From Halomontanus rarus (lineage in GTDB: Archaea > Halobacteriota > Halobacteria > Halobacteriales > Natrialbaceae): a DNA stretch of 64,000 nt. The stretch covers positions 2,170,001 to 2,234,000 of the forward strand of contig NZ_CP071597.1 of assembly GCF_017357405.1 (NCBI RefSeq), read 5' to 3'. The position numbers and the translations under genes are program-made. Under the pieces are notes generated by a model. It saw only the letters and a list, made by a program, of their open reading frames with translations, was not told the origin of the DNA and did no database searches. Positions 60,896 to 64,000 of the stretch are shown one piece after another. Positions within the stretch are counted from its first letter, which is position 1, and each line of letters starts with the position of its first letter.

Positions 60896-61069
60896 ACTCG
60901 TCGTCGGGCGGCGAACGGGGAGTAGCTGATTGCGAAGCCTATCGGCCATTTATATGTGCGCGTTCGGCGGAACGACGAGACGTCGGCCCGAACGACTCGA
61001 GACGCCCATCACCCACCGACGCCCGTCTCCGACCGCCGACTATTTGCTCGTCGCACCACTACGCCGGCT

Positions 61070-62089
<1,020 letters not shown>

Positions 62090-62095
62090 AGAGTC

Positions 62096-62227
62096 CTACT
62101 TCCCGTCCATGCCGTCGCGGAACTCGAGCATCGTCCGCCGGAGCATGAGATAGAGGAAGAAGACCAGCGAGAGCAGGATGAGAACGATCGCGATGATGAC
62201 GGGATCGTCCGGGATGAAATCAACCAT
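62096..62227 (-). CDS. 43-residue single-helix membrane protein
   Basis: The peptide starts MVDFIPDDPVIIAIVLILLS, then continues LVFFLYLMLRRTMLEFRDGM. It has one membrane helix (about 10-30) followed by a positively charged cytosolic tail. Codon use looks like a real gene. Similar small membrane proteins occur in many haloarchaea. The stop codon is six bases from the threonine aldolase stop. Confidence 0.65.
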   Translation of the reverse strand: MVDFIPDDPVIIAIVLILLSLVFFLYLMLRRTMLEFRDGMDGK

Positions 62228-63022
62228 ACCCGCCGAGTACACAGTCCGAGTGCAAAGTCGTTTCGACGTGTCTCAGCCGAGTTCTCGACGGGCGTCTCTC
62301 GGAGCGCTCGTCCCGTTCAGCCTCGGATTAGCCGCCGAATCGCTCGTCGGAGTGTACGGTTCGTTCAGGTATCGGTGAAAGAGAGTCCGGTTCGTGGCGG
62401 AGACCGCTTCGATCTCCCTAACTAAAATCGGTATTTCACCTTACGGAGACTACTTTGGTACCGAAGGCCTACACGAAGATGCGCCCCGGTCGTGGACGGT
62501 TCCGCCGTCCGTCGGGGCCATCGATCCGATCACCCGCACGTCATCCGATCATCGCACCGCCGCCCGGACCGCCCCGTTTCCGATCCGGACTTCGGGATCG
62601 ATGCCGATGCCGGTATCGAGCGCGGAACCGGTCGTTGCCAGCCCTCCACCGGCCCGACGTCCCTCCCACTCGAGTCGGGCCGGCTCGCTCGAGTCCGGGT
62701 CGTTCACGCCGACCCGGGCTCGTCTCAGATCATCGCCGTCCGTGTCCCCGCTGGCGCGTTGGCCGGCTCCCGGTCGTCGATCGCGTTTCTGCGGTCTCGA
62801 GCCGAGAGAGTCGTCGTGTAGAGATGTGTGCGACGTTCGTCCAGATGGCAAATAGTGTACCCATAGAGGATTCTACGCGGAATGTATAAAAAGGAAGCCG
62901 AACAGACGAACCCCGTTTCCGCGCGATTCGTTCCGCGACCGTTGCTCTGACACTCGCAGTTCTCGCAGCCGCGATATTCTCGAGGATGAGACACTCGTCG
63001 TGGCAGCGAGCGTGTCCGGTAA
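62228..63022. other. long stretch with no intact gene, one strong minus-strand TATA
   Basis: Nearly 800 bases hold no convincing gene. On the minus strand TTTTTATAC (62884-62892) lies about 24 bases before an ATG at 62864, the right spacing for a leaderless transcript, but that frame runs only 44 codons and is Arg/Thr-rich. A different minus frame downstream (GGLATTGSALDTGIGIDPEV) looks more protein-like. A decayed gene with a frameshift is possible. Confidence 0.4.
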
Positions 63023-63532
63023 TCAACACTCGAGTTCGAACCGCTCCACCACCGTTCCGTCCAGATCGAACAGTCGGCCCTCGGCCCCGTTCGCGGTCGG
63101 CTCGAGCGTCGCGTACCCCGGCCGATTCCCGCGCGGATCGGCGTGACTGCCCGGGTTGAGGAGGACACAGTCGTCAGTCTCGGTCACCGTCGGCCGGTGG
63201 GTGTGTCCGGAGACGACGAGGTCCGCCTCGCGCGAGCGACCGAACATCCTGAGTCCCGTCTGCCCGCCGTCGCGACGGTGGGTGACCGCGATCCGCAGGT
63301 CGTCGTGTTCGACGGTTCGAGCCTCCGGCAACCGGTCGCGGACGCTCATCGAGTCGGTGTTGCCGAAGACGCCGTAGAGTCGCGAACACTCCGACTGGAA
63401 GGCCTCGAGTGCCGCCTCGCTGTTGAAATCGCCCGCGTGGATGACGGCCTCGGCCTCGCGAACCGCCTCGAGCGCGGGGCCCTCGAGTTCGTGGCCGCGG
63501 CTGCTATGTGTGTCCGAAAAGATCGCGATCAT
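63023..63532 (-). CDS. calcineurin-like metallophosphoesterase, YfcE/MJ0936 type
   Basis: The 169-residue protein starts MIAIFSDTHSSRGHELEGPA. The dimetal motifs are complete: SDTH, HAGDF, GVFGNTD, an internal VTHRRDGG and the late SGHTHRP. Such enzymes hydrolyse phosphodiesters; the physiological substrate is often unknown. ATG 63532 gives the family start; a longer frame adds 15 residues. Confidence 0.9.
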   Translation of the reverse strand: MIAIFSDTHSSRGHELEGPALEAVREAEAVIHAGDFNSEAALEAFQSECSRLYGVFGNTDSMSVRDRLPEARTVEHDDLRIAVTHRRDGGQTGLRMFGRSREADLVVSGHTHRPTVTETDDCVLLNPGSHADPRGNRPGYATLEPTANGAEGRLFDLDGTVVERFELEC

Positions 63533-63860
63533 GACCGCTAGTACGGTAGTGGGGAAGACAATTGTTCCGATATTCAAGAACGGGTTCGAGTCCGAACCGA
63601 TGTCCTACCTGGACCGTTGTGATTTTACCTCGACCGCGAACCCGAAGAGGCCAAAGCGGAGCGAACAGAAGATTACGAGTTGCCCGGGTGCGCACCACGA
63701 CTCGAGGGAGTTTTCGACGACACCACGAAGGTCAGGATACCACCGAATACCAGAAACGTCGTTGCCAGGCGTTGTATTGGTGCACCGGTCGTCCAGGTCG
63801 ATCGTGCCGACCTGTCGGGAAAGCAGTACCTCTTTGATCCCCTCCTGAGTACGACCTCTC
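63533..63860. other. gene-free stretch before the cation-efflux gene
   Basis: No gene is recognised. CTTTGAT near 63830-63837 lies about 27 bases before the GTG at 63861 and may be its TATA box. Confidence 0.4.
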
Positions 63861-64000
63861 GTGGCAACTCAGACGTCAGTCGTCCTCGCAGCCCTGTTCG
63901 CCAACGGTGCGATCGCCGTCATGAAGTTCGGTGGGTTCTTGCTCACCGGCAGTCCGGCGATGCTCTCGGAGGTGTACCACTCGATTTCGGACACGGGCAA
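63861..64000 (+). CDS. cation diffusion facilitator transporter, N-terminal fragment
   Basis: Starting with GTG at 63861, the frame runs to the window edge (46 codons plus two bases). It encodes MATQTSVVLAALFANGAIAV and GSPAMLSEVYHSISDTG. The first helix, then S-x-x-x-L-x-E-x-x-H-S-x-x-D, matches the second-helix motif of CDF metal-ion efflux proteins, which usually run to about 300 residues. The rest lies outside the window. Confidence 0.75.
   Translation, partial: MATQTSVVLAALFANGAIAVMKFGGFLLTGSPAMLSEVYHSISDTG

Overview
The window reads as chromosomal DNA of a halophilic archaeon (class Halobacteria). The evidence is a very GC-rich sequence with strong third-position GC, very acidic predicted proteins, archaeal TATA boxes placed about 26 bases before many start codons (leaderless transcripts), Tat-type double-arginine signal peptides, haloarchaeal lipoboxes, a halocyanin, and the archaeal cluster L39e-L31e-aIF6-L18Ae(LX)-prefoldin alpha-FtsY. 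SRP54 lies separately at 36.9 kb. The carbohydrate genes (GH43, KDPG-type aldolase, sugar-acid dehydratase) would suit the Natrialbales, but that placement is an inference.

Layout. 0.1-5.9 kb: ArsR-type zinc-ribbon regulator, SufS-type cysteine desulfurase, a membrane zinc-ribbon protein, the TPR/DUF424 coupled pair and the RNA ligase-like phosphodiesterase ThpR. 6.2-11.7 kb: two Tat-exported proteins (one with an HExxH motif) and then the translation/secretion cluster. 11.8-18.1 kb: a beta-propeller lipoprotein, an NmrA-type protein, and an operon in which two mini-ORFs run with overlapping stop/start codons into a siroheme nitrite/sulfite reductase and then an FrhB-like ferredoxin fusion. 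18.3-26.7 kb: S9 peptidase, a small sugar-acid catabolic group, DoxX, MFS transporter and DUF502. 26.9-36.6 kb: rubrerythrin-like protein, two divergent rhodaneses, a flavin disulfide reductase, stress and membrane proteins, KDPG aldolase and an AEC transporter. 36.9-41.1 kb: SRP54, a lipoprotein, the UPF0201/UPF0200 pair and a YccF-domain protein.

41.2-49.1 kb is the accessory part. It begins at tRNA-Arg(UCU), which is followed by a decayed copy of its own 3' end. It then holds a GH43 glycosidase, three overlapping orphan genes, a phiH1-repressor-like winged-helix gene beside a 14-bp palindrome, a broken copy of that repressor, and AT-rich orphan or exported genes. 49.6-64 kb returns to housekeeping and stress genes: halocyanin, UspA, C45 hydrolase, GshA, M29 aminopeptidase, MscS, GlyA, an HFX_2341-type regulator, a Bat-type regulator, a methyltransferase, threonine aldolase, a metallophosphatase and the start of a cation-efflux transporter.

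Most notable are (i) the FrhB-like plus siroheme-reductase operon, which looks like a two-gene counterpart of methanogen F420-dependent sulfite reductase, with an operator-like palindrome and coupled mini-ORFs in front; (ii) a 114-bp palindromic element present in two ungapped copies, one of which supplies the stop codon of a regulator gene; (iii) the tRNA-linked accessory region; and (iv) hexamer-period simple repeats that interrupt otherwise conserved proteins. No CRISPR array, rRNA or complete transposase gene was seen.
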